Origin: Carboxylicivirga mesophila
GTDB lineage: Bacteria > Bacteroidota > Bacteroidia > Bacteroidales > Marinilabiliaceae
NCBI RefSeq assembly: GCF_018271975.1
Contig: NZ_JAGUCN010000017.1
Span: 1 to 64,000, forward strand
Reading direction: 5' to 3'
DNA length: 64,000 nucleotides
Shown: positions 1 through 8,677 of the stretch, in pieces
How positions within the stretch are numbered: the stretch's first letter is position 1
Layout of the letters: every line of letters begins with the position of its first letter
Translations under genes and position numbers: made by a program
Notes under the pieces: generated by a model
Seen by the model: only the letters and a program-made list of their open reading frames with translations
The model's database searches: none
What the model was told of the DNA's origin: nothing

Positions 1-165
1 GGCATTAACAACAAATTAGCTTACAAACTGTATGATATTCTAGGCAAGGAATTGAAAAACGGAATCATTTCACAAGGCGAAAAAATCAATGTCTCCGATT
101 TAAACAAAGGACTCTATGTCATTAAGTTGGACAACAACAGAACCATCAATTTTATAAAAAAATAA
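1..165 (+). CDS. C-terminal end of a T9SS-secreted protein (partial)
   Basis: The reading frame is open from the first base and stops at 163-165, giving 54 residues. The segment has the pattern of a type A sorting domain of the type IX secretion system: a strand ending in LYDILGKEL, a middle INVSDLNKGLYVIKL and a basic end FIKK. Such domains direct proteins across the outer membrane and are cleaved on the surface. The functional part of the protein lies outside the window, so its activity is unknown. A hairpin follows 15 bases after the stop. Confidence 0.75.
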   Translation, partial: GINNKLAYKLYDILGKELKNGIISQGEKINVSDLNKGLYVIKLDNNRTINFIKK

Positions 166-179
166 CCCAATTATAATTT

Positions 180-221
180 GACCAGGTGCCTCTTTGTAAG
201 GTTACAAAAGGGCTCCTGGTC
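180..221 (+). terminator. Long hairpin after the T9SS gene
   Basis: Arms 180-199 and 202-221 pair over about 20 bases with three mismatches around a two-base loop. It sits between the stop at 165 and the Fur gene at 251. The hairpin is followed by A residues rather than a T run, so a factor-independent terminator on the + strand is likely but not textbook. Confidence 0.5.
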
Positions 222-250
222 AAAAAACCGGTTACTTATCTTTTATCATA

Positions 251-670
251 ATGAAAATGCTACCATCTATCGAGCTACAACTCATCAATAAAAAAGTTAA
301 ACCTACAGCCATGCGCCTGTTGGTGCTAGAGATTCTTTACAAAGACCGAAATGCGGTAAGCCTTTCTGATTTGGTTTCAAAATTTGAACGTGCTGAGAAA
401 TCAACGTTGTTCCGAACGCTGAAAACTTTTGAAGAAAAAAAAATCATTCATCGCATTGATGATGGAACAGGTAGTGTAAAGTATGCGCTATGCGCTGATG
501 ACTGCGATGACATGCACGAAGATGAGCATATTCATTTTGTGTGTACAGTATGTAAAAACACCATCTGCCTGAATAACATTAAAATACCTTCTATCAATCT
601 GCCTAATAATTTTAAACTTAACGACCTGCAAATCATTGCAAAAGGCATATGCGACAAGTGCAACAGCTAA
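251..670 (+). CDS. Fur-family metal-responsive transcriptional regulator
   Basis: This 139-residue protein has Fur-family length and layout. A winged-helix part (residues about 10-80, including STLFRTLKTFEEKKII) is followed by a metal-binding dimerisation part. The cluster DDMHEDEHIHFVC supplies His/Asp/Glu ligands, and the structural zinc site is given by Cys98/Cys101 and Cys134/Cys137. Fur proteins repress metal transport genes when loaded with metal. Whether this one senses zinc, iron or another metal cannot be read from the sequence, but the genes that follow encode a Czc-type efflux pump and a CDF exporter, so control of zinc/cobalt export is the natural inference. A perfect palindrome lies three bases after its stop codon, in front of the efflux genes. 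Confidence 0.88.
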   Translation: MKMLPSIELQLINKKVKPTAMRLLVLEILYKDRNAVSLSDLVSKFERAEKSTLFRTLKTFEEKKIIHRIDDGTGSVKYALCADDCDDMHEDEHIHFVCTVCKNTICLNNIKIPSINLPNNFKLNDLQIIAKGICDKCNS

Positions 671-673
671 CTT

Positions 674-688
674 TGCAACCCGGTTGCA
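674..688. promoter_or_regulatory. Palindrome, candidate operator for the Fur-family regulator
   Basis: The sequence TGCAAC-CCG-GTTGCA is a perfect inverted repeat with a 3-base centre. It lies between the Fur gene (stop at 670) and the first gene of the metal operon (start 727). A weak -7-like box, TACTTTTA at 701-708, follows it, so a protein bound here would sit over the upstream part of the promoter. Binding by the neighbouring Fur protein is inference. Confidence 0.4.
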
Positions 689-726
689 CGAAAGAATTTC
701 TACTTTTACCACAAAATTATTAAACT

Positions 727-1128
727 GTGAAGCGCATTCCCAACACATATAAACTAATGATGGTATTAGCTGGTTTGCTGATACTGGTGCACTTTGGAAT
801 GCCTCATAGTCATCATGCATTTAATGATCCGACCTGCCACATGGCAGATGACTATGATGATTTTGAACACAGTAACCACTCGAGTGAAGAATCAGAAACC
901 TGTCACCTGTTGGAAGAACTTAGTTTTAATAACTACAATTTTTCCGAAACAGTTTTACCCGACATTTCATTTTTCATCAATAACTGCTTAATTCCTGCAT
1001 CTGAACAAGATGTCAACAGACAAGGCACTCCACTTTATGAACCGCCTGTTATTAAGCATATATTGCTCAATCATCTTGCAACTAAATTAACTTTCAGGGG
1101 CCCTCCGCAGCCTGCGGTTGCGTGTTAA
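727..1128 (+). CDS. Small His-rich secreted or membrane-anchored protein, unknown function
   Basis: The 133-residue protein starts with GTG; no upstream ATG fits the frame. It has one hydrophobic segment near the N-terminus (residues about 10-24), then an HSHH motif, a stretch rich in His, Asp and Glu (residues 30-60) with two Cys, and a PP motif near the C-terminus. I do not recognise a named family. Its place as the first gene before a metal efflux pump, and the His/Cys/acidic content, suggest a periplasmic metal-binding accessory. The copper locus at the other end of the window has a similarly sized protein (56254-56634) in the matching position. Confidence 0.6.
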   Translation: MKRIPNTYKLMMVLAGLLILVHFGMPHSHHAFNDPTCHMADDYDDFEHSNHSSEESETCHLLEELSFNNYNFSETVLPDISFFINNCLIPASEQDVNRQGTPLYEPPVIKHILLNHLATKLTFRGPPQPAVAC

Positions 1129-1201
1129 ATTGATCCTCATACCTTTTTCATCCTATGATTATTGGTACCTGACAGTACTATAAAGGAAAAAAGAAGACAA
1201 C

Positions 1202-1678
1202 ATGAAGAAAAAGAAGCTAACAAAAGTAGAGCTTCTTGAGATTCAACGCCAACAAGACAAAAAATTTCGAAAATACTTATTGATCACTTTTTCAGGCTTG
1301 CTAACAATAGTAGTATGCACGCTTTTGTTTTATACCTATGGCTGCAATACTCGTCTGTGGATAAAAACATACACCAGCTATGGCAATACACTGCCTCCTG
1401 GTCAGGTATGTTTCACAGGTGAACAACTCAGTCCGCATGAAACGAAAAAAGTTCAAATTCACCAGCAAACATTCTATGTGTGCAGCGAACGCTGCCTGAA
1501 TCTGCTGAAGAATCATTTTCGGGAATTTAGTCAGACAAAAGATCCGTTGACTCAGGAAACCATAAACAAAGCTAATGCGGTAATAGGACTGCAGAAACAA
1601 GGCTCAACCCATGTGCTGTTTTTTAAAAGCCAACAACACTTAAAAGCCTATTACAACTCATTGGCAACAAACAAATAA
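1202..1678 (+). CDS. Membrane-anchored TRASH-like metal-binding protein
   Basis: This 158-residue protein has a basic cytoplasmic N-terminus, one transmembrane helix (residues about 27-48) and an extracytoplasmic domain. Cys70, Cys94 and Cys98 form C-x23-C-x3-C, close to the TRASH motif (C-x19-22-C-x3-C) known from copper and other metal sensors and chaperones. The C-terminal part ends with a strand-helix unit, VLFFKSQQHLKAYY. The gene at 45996-46466 has the same architecture and the same Cys spacing, next to the copper pump. It precedes the pump gene by 5 bases, so the two are very probably co-transcribed. A role in delivering or sensing metal for the pump is inferred. Confidence 0.7.
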   Translation: MKKKKLTKVELLEIQRQQDKKFRKYLLITFSGLLTIVVCTLLFYTYGCNTRLWIKTYTSYGNTLPPGQVCFTGEQLSPHETKKVQIHQQTFYVCSERCLNLLKNHFREFSQTKDPLTQETINKANAVIGLQKQGSTHVLFFKSQQHLKAYYNSLATNK

Positions 1679-1683
1679 CAATC

Positions 1684-4600
1684 ATGATAAACAGTATATT
1701 ATCATTCTCCATAAAGAATAAGCTGCTCATCGGTTTGATGACGATAGCACTGATATTTGGAGGTCTGTATTCAATGACGCAGATACCATTGGATGCCACC
1801 CCTGATATTACCAACAACCAGGTTCAGGTTATTACAGTGGCTCCTAATCTTAGCACCGAAGACATAGAACAGTTTGTGACCTATCAGGTAGAGCTGTCAA
1901 TGTCGAACTTACCCAGTGTTACAGAAATCCGTTCGGTTTCACGTTTTGGGCTATCAGTGGTCACCATCGTATTTGAAGATGAAATGGGCACTTACCTCCC
2001 TCGCCAGCTGGTTGGTGAGGCTTTAGATGAAGTGCAGGAAAAAATACCGGCCGGCTTTGGCACGCCTGCAATGTCACCTATAAGTACCGGCCTGGGTGAA
2101 ATTTACCAATATGCGTTAGAGGTTGAGCCTGGCTATGAAGACCAGTACAACAATATGGAGCTACGTTCTATACAAGACTGGATAGTCAAACGCCAGATGG
2201 CCATGCTATCGGGGGTGGTAGAAATTAATTCATTTGGTGGTGAAACCAAACAGTACGAAGTAGCCATTGAGCCCAATCAGCTTAAGAGCATGAATGTTAC
2301 AATGACAGAGGTGTTCAAAGCCCTGCAGGATAACAACCAAAATACCGGGGGAGCCTACATCGAAAAAAATAACCAGATAAACTACATCCGGGGTGAGGGA
2401 CTGGCCCGATCAGTTAAGGACATTGAAAACATGGTGATTAAGAGTGTTAATAATCGCCCTGTTTATATTCGTGATGTAGCCAAAGTACAGTTTGGCAGCG
2501 CCGTTCGTTATGGTGCCTTCACCCGCAATGGAAAAGGGGAAGCTGTTGGTGGCATTGTAATGATGCTGAAAGGTGAAAACTCCAACAAAGTTATTGCCAA
2601 CGTGAAAGAACGCATTGAACAGATTCAAAAGTCACTCCCTGAAGGTGTCAGAATTGTTCCTTTCCTTGATAGAAGTGAGATGATTAAAAGCACCACATCA
2701 ACAGTCGCTGAGAACCTGTCACTGGGAGCTTTAATCGTCATATTTGTATTGGTACTCATACTTGGCAATATGCGAGGAGGACTTATTGTGGCTACAGTCA
2801 TCCCCTTATCGCTTCTGTTTGCATTTATCATGATGCATATCTTTGATGTTTGGGCCAACCTCATGAGCCTGGGTGCCATCGACTTTGGCATACTCATCGA
2901 TGGTGCTGTTATACTAATAGAAGGCATGATATTTTACCTGGGCGACAAGACCTATATTGGCAGGAAACTGACACAGCTGGATAAAGACAAAATAGCGTTT
3001 AAGATTTCAAGTGGTATGATGAACTCGGTATTCTTTGGCCAAATCATCATCATGATAGTGTTCATTCCATTGTTAGCCCTGCAGGGCATCGAAGGTAAAA
3101 TGTTTAAGCCCATGGCTCTCACGTTTGGATTTGCTGTTATTGGCGTCACCTTCCTTTGCCTTACATATGTGCCAATGATGATGGCCTTATTCCTTAAACC
3201 TCCCAAAAAGGAAAAACAGACTTTTGGTGACAAGTTCATCAGGCGCCTTGAAAACACTTACCAGCCAATGCTTGAGTGGACTCTGAACAACACAAAGAAG
3301 GTCATGCTCGGAGTAAGTGGTCTGTTTATTGTCTCAGCCATTCTGTTCAGTAATATGGGAGGAGAATTCGTTCCTCAGCTCGATGAAGGCAACCTGGCCA
3401 TGCACATCCTTTTAAAACCAGGCACAGACCTAACAAATGTGGTGGAGAAATCAACTGCTGTTGAGAAACTATTGGTCGACCAATTCCCTGATGAAATAGA
3501 ATCCATTCAAACACGCATTGGTGTGGCAGACATTCCTACCGATCCAATGCCCATTGATATTGGCGACTGCTTTATTATCCTCAAAGATAAAGACAATTGG
3601 ACAGCTGCCGGCAGTAAAGAAGAACTGCTTGAATTATTTAAAGAAACCGTGAGCGTGATACCTGGTATTAATTATGAATTTTCGCAACCTGTAGAGATGC
3701 GCTTTAATGAGTTGCTCACAGGCATCCGAGAAGATCTGGCTATTAAACTATACGGCGAAGATTTGGAGATACTGGCCCAAAAGGCTGCTGAGATAGAGAA
3801 ACTGGTAGCAAACATCAATGGTGTTGGTGACATACGCACCGAAGCAACTAAAGGGTTGCCCCAAATAACCGTGAATTACAACCGGGAGCAATTAGCTTAC
3901 TATGGGGCCAACATCAGTGATCTTAATACCATTATTAAAACGGCTTTTAATGGCAGTGCCGCCGGAGTGGTGTATGAAGGTGAAAAACGCTTTGATTTAG
4001 TTGTGAGGTTAAACCAGGATAACAGACGTGACATAGAAGATGTTAAAACCCTGTTTATCCCGCTTCCAAACGGGCAGCAGATTCCGCTGCAGGAATTGGC
4101 AGATGTGGACTATCAGCCAGGTCCCATGCAAATAAGTCGCGACAATACCAACCGAAGCACCTATGTTGGCATCAATGTCCGAGGACGTGATGTAAAGACC
4201 CTGGTGCAGGAAATAGAAGAAAAACTGGATGCTCAATTGGATTTACCGGCTGGCTATTACATACGCTATGGTGGTGCCTTTGAAAACCTGGAACGTGCCA
4301 GCAAGCGGTTAATGATTGTTGTGCCAATCGCACTGGCGCTTATTTTTGTAATGCTCTTTATGGCCCTTAAGTCAATCCCACACACCTTGCTGGTTTATAT
4401 GGCCATTCCTCTTTCGGCAATGGGTGGTATCATCAGCCTTTATATTCGCGATATGCCTTTTAGTATATCTGCTGGTGTCGGCTTCATTGTAATATTTGGA
4501 GTTGGCGTGATGGATGGCCTGGTGCTGATAGGCTCTTTTAAGGAACAAAAGGAAAATGGCATTACCAGTCTACGTGACATAATAGTTAAAGGTGCCACAA

Positions 4601-6024
4601 GGCGGGTTCGTCCGGTTTTCCTGCTTGCCAGTACCGATATTCTTGGTTTTATACCTATGGCCTTATCAACTTCAGCAGGCGCCGAGGTACAACGCCCATT
4701 GGCAACCGTGGTTATTGGAGGTTTATTTACCGAAACCTTGCTGACCTTGTTTATTGTGCCCCTTTTATACCAATGGCTTGAAGGCAGAAAAGAAAAAAAA
4801 CAAACAACTAAAAATCTGAAGACTCCCATCTCCCTGGGCATTGGATTATGCCTATTAACATTTGGCTTTAGCCCTGCAATAGCACAAGATGGTGGTAACA
4901 CATCCCTGTCGCTTTCTGAAGCAATTACTATTGCCAAGGAGAACTATCCAACGCTAAAAGCAGCCGAATTGCAGGTTAAACAAAACAAATCATTAAAAGG
5001 AAGCGCTTTCAATTTAGGCAATACCAGTTTTTCAATGGGAAAAGAGGAAGTAGGCAGTAACGCCCCGGGCGTAGCAAATCGTCTTGTTGTTGAGCAAACG
5101 GATATTGATATTTTGGGTATTGCCGCTAAACGTAAGCTTCAACAAGCAAATGTAAATGTTGCAGTTGCAGAGGTAAACCTCACTGAAGACAATCTGGAGC
5201 TGCAGGTCAGCAATGCCTTTAACACCTTACTCTACTTTGTACATACAAGAGGATTATATCAACAAATTGATAAGATATACCGGGACTTTGTTAAAGCGGC
5301 AGAATTACGTTACAAAACAGAGCAAAGCTCAAAGCTGGAATATTTGGCAGCCACAACCAAATACAATGAGCTACAGGTTAAAATTCAACAAATTGAAGGG
5401 GAGCTCATGGCTGCTCATCGAAAACTCAATCAGTTTTTGCTCCTGCCCAACGAATTTGAAGTTGCAGATGCCAATAACGAGCCTCTGAATATTGATATCT
5501 TAAACACGGAAAGTAACGCACAGTTACTGCTGGCTCGCGAACAACTCGAACGTGCTGAAAGAATCTGGAAACAAGAAAAAGCAGCCATGCTGCCCAAATT
5601 CAATCTGGCCTACAGCAATCAGTCTGTTGATGGAGTTTCAGGATACTATGGCTATTCTGCAGGTATATCAATTCCATTATTTAACGGGCAAAATGCAAAA
5701 ACCAAAGCTGCCCGTACCGGTGTACTTATTGAAGAACAAAAACAATTATCTGCGCAGCTGGAAATTAAATCATTACTGGCACAGCGAATGGCACAGTACG
5801 AGAGCGCTGCAAAGGTGCAAAATTATTACCAGTCAGAAGCACTGCCATTGGCCGACGAGCAAATGAAAGCTACAACATTGGCCTATCAGCTTGGTGAAAT
5901 TGACTATACCGAGTTAATTCAGAACATGGAAACAATACTTAACACCAAACAAATGTACATTGATGCCAACCTGAATTACAGGAATTTAAAGGCTGAATTA
6001 ATCTACCTGACAGGCTCTAATTAA
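1684..6024 (+). CDS. czcA: CzcA-type heavy-metal RND pump fused to a TolC-like outer-membrane channel
   Basis: The 1446-residue protein has two parts. Residues 1 to about 1035 are a complete heavy-metal RND permease with the N-terminal helix, two large periplasmic loops and twelve membrane segments. The signature DFGILIDGAVILIE in TM4 (Asp400 onward) matches the Zn/Co/Cd subgroup of these pumps rather than the copper subgroup. Residues about 1070-1446 are an OEP/TolC-type channel domain (LSLSEAITIAKENYP, then long helices). The joint at residues 1040-1066 looks like a retained signal peptide, hydrophobic and ending AIAQ, as if a pump gene and a channel gene had merged. Fused CzcA-OEP proteins are known in Bacteroidota. 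The adaptor gene follows. The fused polypeptide would have to be cleaved, or cross the periplasm, to place its channel in the outer membrane. Confidence 0.93.
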   Translation: MINSILSFSIKNKLLIGLMTIALIFGGLYSMTQIPLDATPDITNNQVQVITVAPNLSTEDIEQFVTYQVELSMSNLPSVTEIRSVSRFGLSVVTIVFEDEMGTYLPRQLVGEALDEVQEKIPAGFGTPAMSPISTGLGEIYQYALEVEPGYEDQYNNMELRSIQDWIVKRQMAMLSGVVEINSFGGETKQYEVAIEPNQLKSMNVTMTEVFKALQDNNQNTGGAYIEKNNQINYIRGEGLARSVKDIENMVIKSVNNRPVYIRDVAKVQFGSAVRYGAFTRNGKGEAVGGIVMMLKGENSNKVIANVKERIEQIQKSLPEGVRIVPFLDRSEMIKSTTSTVAENLSLGALIVIFVLVLILGNMRGGLIVATVIPLSLLFAFIMMHIFDVWANLMSLGAIDFGILIDGAVILIEGMIFYLGDKTYIGRKLTQLDKDKIAFKISSGMMNSVFFGQIIIMIVFIPLLALQGIEGKMFKPMALTFGFAVIGVTFLCLTYVPMMMALFLKPPKKEKQTFGDKFIRRLENTYQPMLEWTLNNTKKVMLGVSGLFIVSAILFSNMGGEFVPQLDEGNLAMHILLKPGTDLTNVVEKSTAVEKLLVDQFPDEIESIQTRIGVADIPTDPMPIDIGDCFIILKDKDNWTAAGSKEELLELFKETVSVIPGINYEFSQPVEMRFNELLTGIREDLAIKLYGEDLEILAQKAAEIEKLVANINGVGDIRTEATKGLPQITVNYNREQLAYYGANISDLNTIIKTAFNGSAAGVVYEGEKRFDLVVRLNQDNRRDIEDVKTLFIPLPNGQQIPLQELADVDYQPGPMQISRDNTNRSTYVGINVRGRDVKTLVQEIEEKLDAQLDLPAGYYIRYGGAFENLERASKRLMIVVPIALALIFVMLFMALKSIPHTLLVYMAIPLSAMGGIISLYIRDMPFSISAGVGFIVIFGVGVMDGLVLIGSFKEQKENGITSLRDIIVKGATRRVRPVFLLASTDILGFIPMALSTSAGAEVQRPLATVVIGGLFTETLLTLFIVPLLYQWLEGRKEKKQTTKNLKTPISLGIGLCLLTFGFSPAIAQDGGNTSLSLSEAITIAKENYPTLKAAELQVKQNKSLKGSAFNLGNTSFSMGKEEVGSNAPGVANRLVVEQTDIDILGIAAKRKLQQANVNVAVAEVNLTEDNLELQVSNAFNTLLYFVHTRGLYQQIDKIYRDFVKAAELRYKTEQSSKLEYLAATTKYNELQVKIQQIEGELMAAHRKLNQFLLLPNEFEVADANNEPLNIDILNTESNAQLLLAREQLERAERIWKQEKAAMLPKFNLAYSNQSVDGVSGYYGYSAGISIPLFNGQNAKTKAARTGVLIEEQKQLSAQLEIKSLLAQRMAQYESAAKVQNYYQSEALPLADEQMKATTLAYQLGEIDYTELIQNMETILNTKQMYIDANLNYRNLKAELIYLTGSN

Positions 6025-6090
6025 TCACCTGCATAAGTAGCAATAAAAGCACAAACAGGAACATTCGAATAATTAACAAATAATACAATT

Positions 6091-7398
6091 ATGGAATCAA
6101 TAAGATATATTAGTCTATTTATTTTACTTATCAGCGGCTTGCTTATCACCAGCTGCAATTCATCACCAAGTAAAAAAGATGAACACGGACACAGCGCACA
6201 GGATGAACATGATGATGAGGCTCTTGAGGGCATGGTGGTCTTAAACGAAAAGCAACGCTCTGCACTTAATCTCAAATTGGGAGTTATTCAGGAACGTACG
6301 ATGGCAGGTTTTATAAAAACCAACGGTCAACTGGAAGTTTCACCTGCCGATAAAGCAGAAATTACAGCCTTTATGGGTGGAAATGTCAAATCGATCAGTG
6401 TATTTGAAGGTGACAAAGTTCGTAAAGGACAGATACTGGCTACCCTTGAACACCCTGATTATATCAGTCTGCAACAGGAGTACATCGAAAGCTTTAACAA
6501 CTTTACCTTCTTAGCAAAAGAGTATGATCGACAAAAAGCCCTGTATGACAACAATGTAGGCTCGGGCAAGAATTTTCAAAAAGTAGAAGCAGACTATAAC
6601 GCTGCCAAATCATCCTACGAGGGCTTAGGTATTCGTTTACAGATGCTCAACTTAAATACAACTACGATAAAAAAAGGAGTTATCAGCCAGAGTGTCAATA
6701 TCCTTTCACCGGTGGAAGGCTATGTAAGCCAGGTGGATATCAGTATTGGAGCTTATGTTGATGCGCAAACCAAACTATTCTCAGTTGTAAATAATGATAA
6801 GATACATGCCGACCTTTTGGTATATGAAAAAGATATGCCACATGTTCGAGTTGGCCAGAAAGCCCGCTTACGGATAGCCAATCAGGACAAAGAACATCCA
6901 GCTACAATATTTGCCATTGCCAAGAAATTTCAAAAAGACATAAAAGCAATTGTTGTACACGCCACCTTTGATGACTCACCAGTCAATTTAATTGCAGAAA
7001 GCTATGTAAGCGGCGAAATTTTTAACGACAAAGAGCTTATGATGGCCGTGCCCGAATCTGCAATAGTAGAAGATGAAGGGAAAAGCTATATATTTATTGT
7101 TAACCCAATGGCTACTAACGAGGCCGCACACCATGATGAGCATGAGGATCATGGACATGATGAAACCGATGATGACCACCATCAAAATGATGGACATGAA
7201 GATGGAGATCATACAGCCGATCATGATGGAGACAATATCGCGTTTCGTATGGTTGAAGTCATTCCCGGACTGATTGATAATGGCTATGTAGCGATTACAA
7301 TTCCGGAAGCAATTAGTGATGATGCACAGGTAGTAATGGAAGGTGCTTTTTATCTGTTATCAGATTTGAAAAAGAGCGAAGCCGCACATAGTCACTAA
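6091..7398 (+). CDS. czcB: CzcB-type periplasmic adaptor (membrane fusion) lipoprotein
   Basis: The 435-residue protein begins with a lipoprotein signal peptide (LLITSC, lipidated Cys22). It then has the barrel-sandwich hybrid, alpha-hairpin and beta-barrel order of RND adaptors: ADKAEITAFMGGNVKSI, a coiled-coil hairpin around residues 125-185, and a return segment ILSPVEGYVSQVDI. Two His/Asp-rich stretches are notable: residues about 31-45 just after the signal peptide, and about 347-385 inserted before the last beta domain. They probably bind zinc-like metals. It sits 66 bases after the pump gene and would connect pump and channel. A hairpin follows the stop. Confidence 0.9.
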   Translation: MESIRYISLFILLISGLLITSCNSSPSKKDEHGHSAQDEHDDEALEGMVVLNEKQRSALNLKLGVIQERTMAGFIKTNGQLEVSPADKAEITAFMGGNVKSISVFEGDKVRKGQILATLEHPDYISLQQEYIESFNNFTFLAKEYDRQKALYDNNVGSGKNFQKVEADYNAAKSSYEGLGIRLQMLNLNTTTIKKGVISQSVNILSPVEGYVSQVDISIGAYVDAQTKLFSVVNNDKIHADLLVYEKDMPHVRVGQKARLRIANQDKEHPATIFAIAKKFQKDIKAIVVHATFDDSPVNLIAESYVSGEIFNDKELMMAVPESAIVEDEGKSYIFIVNPMATNEAAHHDEHEDHGHDETDDDHHQNDGHEDGDHTADHDGDNIAFRMVEVIPGLIDNGYVAITIPEAISDDAQVVMEGAFYLLSDLKKSEAAHSH

Positions 7399-7418
7399 TA
7401 CCCTTTAATTTGGATGAT

Positions 7419-7447
7419 GGCACCTGGATCTTCCCAATCCGGGTGCC
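7419..7447 (+). terminator. Hairpin after czcB
   Basis: Arms 7419-7429 and 7437-7447 pair over 11 bases with one G-T wobble around a 7-base loop, 20 bases after the czcB stop. The T run is weak. It also shows that the ATG at 7414 is unlikely to start a gene, because the structure would lie inside it. Confidence 0.5.
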
Positions 7448-7530
7448 TTAATCATTACCATTCCTATTTTTTACACACTTCTACAAAATCCCATTCCAAC
7501 AATAATCTTCCTGTTAAATACAAAGCCATT

Positions 7531-8286
7531 ATGAAAAAGAAAACGAAAGAGATAATTAAGTGGCAGCTTATTTGTATATCAGCCATCAGCTTGCTTACCT
7601 TCCCCTTTTTAAGTGCGTTATTTCAATATGAGTTTAGTGCCCATAGTACATCATTTTTTCGAACATTACAATCAACTTATACCACCATATTTATTCCTAA
7701 TGATATAGAAGGTGTTGTTCTTTTGTCTTTAACTATTTTCTTAGGTATTACCAATGGTCTGTTGATTGCCAGAAGGCAGCTTCGAAAAGGCATTTGTAAA
7801 CTTGATGTTGAAGAAATTCATAGATTAATATCCTAAGGTGAAAATGAAGAAGTTGAGTTTAAATCATCTCTGAGATATGACTACCACCAGGTAAAAAACA
7901 ATAAAAATCTGGAGCATGAAGTATTAAAAGCAGTCTGCGGATTTCTGAATGCTGAAGGTGGTAAACTACTTATCGGTGTAAGCGATTATGGAGAAATATT
8001 AGGCTTATCGAATGATTACTGGACTTTAAAAAAGATGAGTAAAGATGGTTTCGAACAAAGACTCATTCTGATTATCTCTAACATGATAGGCAAAAAGTTT
8101 TGCAAACAGGTTCATATTACATTTGCCCAGTTAGATGGTAAAGAAATATGTATCATACATATTGAAAAATCAAAACAACCAGCCTTTCTAAAAGAGAACA
8201 GCAGAACCATTTTTTACCTCAGAACCGGCAACCTCACCAATCCGTTAACAACAAAAGAGGCTGTAGAATATTTACAGAGTAACTAA
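7531..8286 (+). pseudogene. Membrane-anchored AlbA_2 (Schlafen-type) protein, interrupted by one in-frame TAA
   Basis: A frame starting at ATG 7531 encodes two transmembrane segments (residues about 12-33 and 64-82), hits TAA at 7834-7836 (codon 102) and continues in the same frame to 8286. The part after the stop reads GENEEVEFKSSLRYDY and ends with the C-terminus of an AlbA_2 putative nucleic-acid-binding domain (ILGLSNDYWTL, FYLRTGNLT). The intact relative at 48337-49140 aligns across the break: it has ISKGENE where this gene has IS-stop-GENE, and its Lys117 codon is AAA, one base from TAA. A single A-to-T change therefore explains the break. It may be a recent nonsense mutation, a sequencing error or, less likely, a readthrough site. 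The next gene overlaps its stop as TAATG. Any upstream start between 7414 and 7531 would span the hairpin and is disfavoured. Confidence 0.82.
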
Positions 8287-8666
8287 TGAACAAATCAAAC
8301 TTAATTATGAGGCTTTTATATTCGACTATTGCCCTACTGCTTACAATACAAGCCTGTAATAAATCTACGGATTCAACTTCCTTTAAGGCGCTCTTTTTTT
8401 CGGAGGGAAGACTGGAAAATCAGGTTACTTATACATTAGGAGAAGATGGTTCGGTGGTTGTAACCTATAAGAACAATCAGTCATTAAGTGCTATTACAGG
8501 CTGCTATAAGTATTCATCAGATACTAAAAGAGGTACACTATACCTACCTGATAACTTCATTCAGGAATTTGAAATAAGAAACGACTCGTTACTGTTAATT
8601 AATAATAGTATATTTTGCAAAGGGCATCCTAATGGTCATGTCAATCAACACCATCATAACAACTAA
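8286..8666 (+). CDS. Small lipoprotein, unknown function
   Basis: The 126-residue protein has a lipoprotein signal peptide (LLLTIQAC, lipidated Cys24), a compact beta-rich body with two further Cys, and a His-rich C-terminus (HPNGHVNQHHHNN). The ATG overlaps the stop of the preceding frame by one base, and the zinc exporter gene begins 12 bases later, so it belongs to the metal operon. I do not recognise the family. The His tail suggests periplasmic metal binding. Confidence 0.65.
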   Translation: MNKSNLIMRLLYSTIALLLTIQACNKSTDSTSFKALFFSEGRLENQVTYTLGEDGSVVVTYKNNQSLSAITGCYKYSSDTKRGTLYLPDNFIQEFEIRNDSLLLINNSIFCKGHPNGHVNQHHHNN

Positions 8667-8677
8667 CATTTCAAGTT

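Noticed and set aside
6988-7273. Frames rich in Met/Ile or Met/His opposite and beside the czcB His-rich segment
   Set aside because: They are shadows of the repeated GAT/CAT codons in the His/Asp-rich stretch of czcB.
7414-7530. Gene start at ATG 7414 for the AlbA_2 frame
   Set aside because: The N-terminal extension would span the hairpin at 7419-7447 and encodes no plausible peptide. ATG 7531 gives a normal basic start before the first membrane helix.
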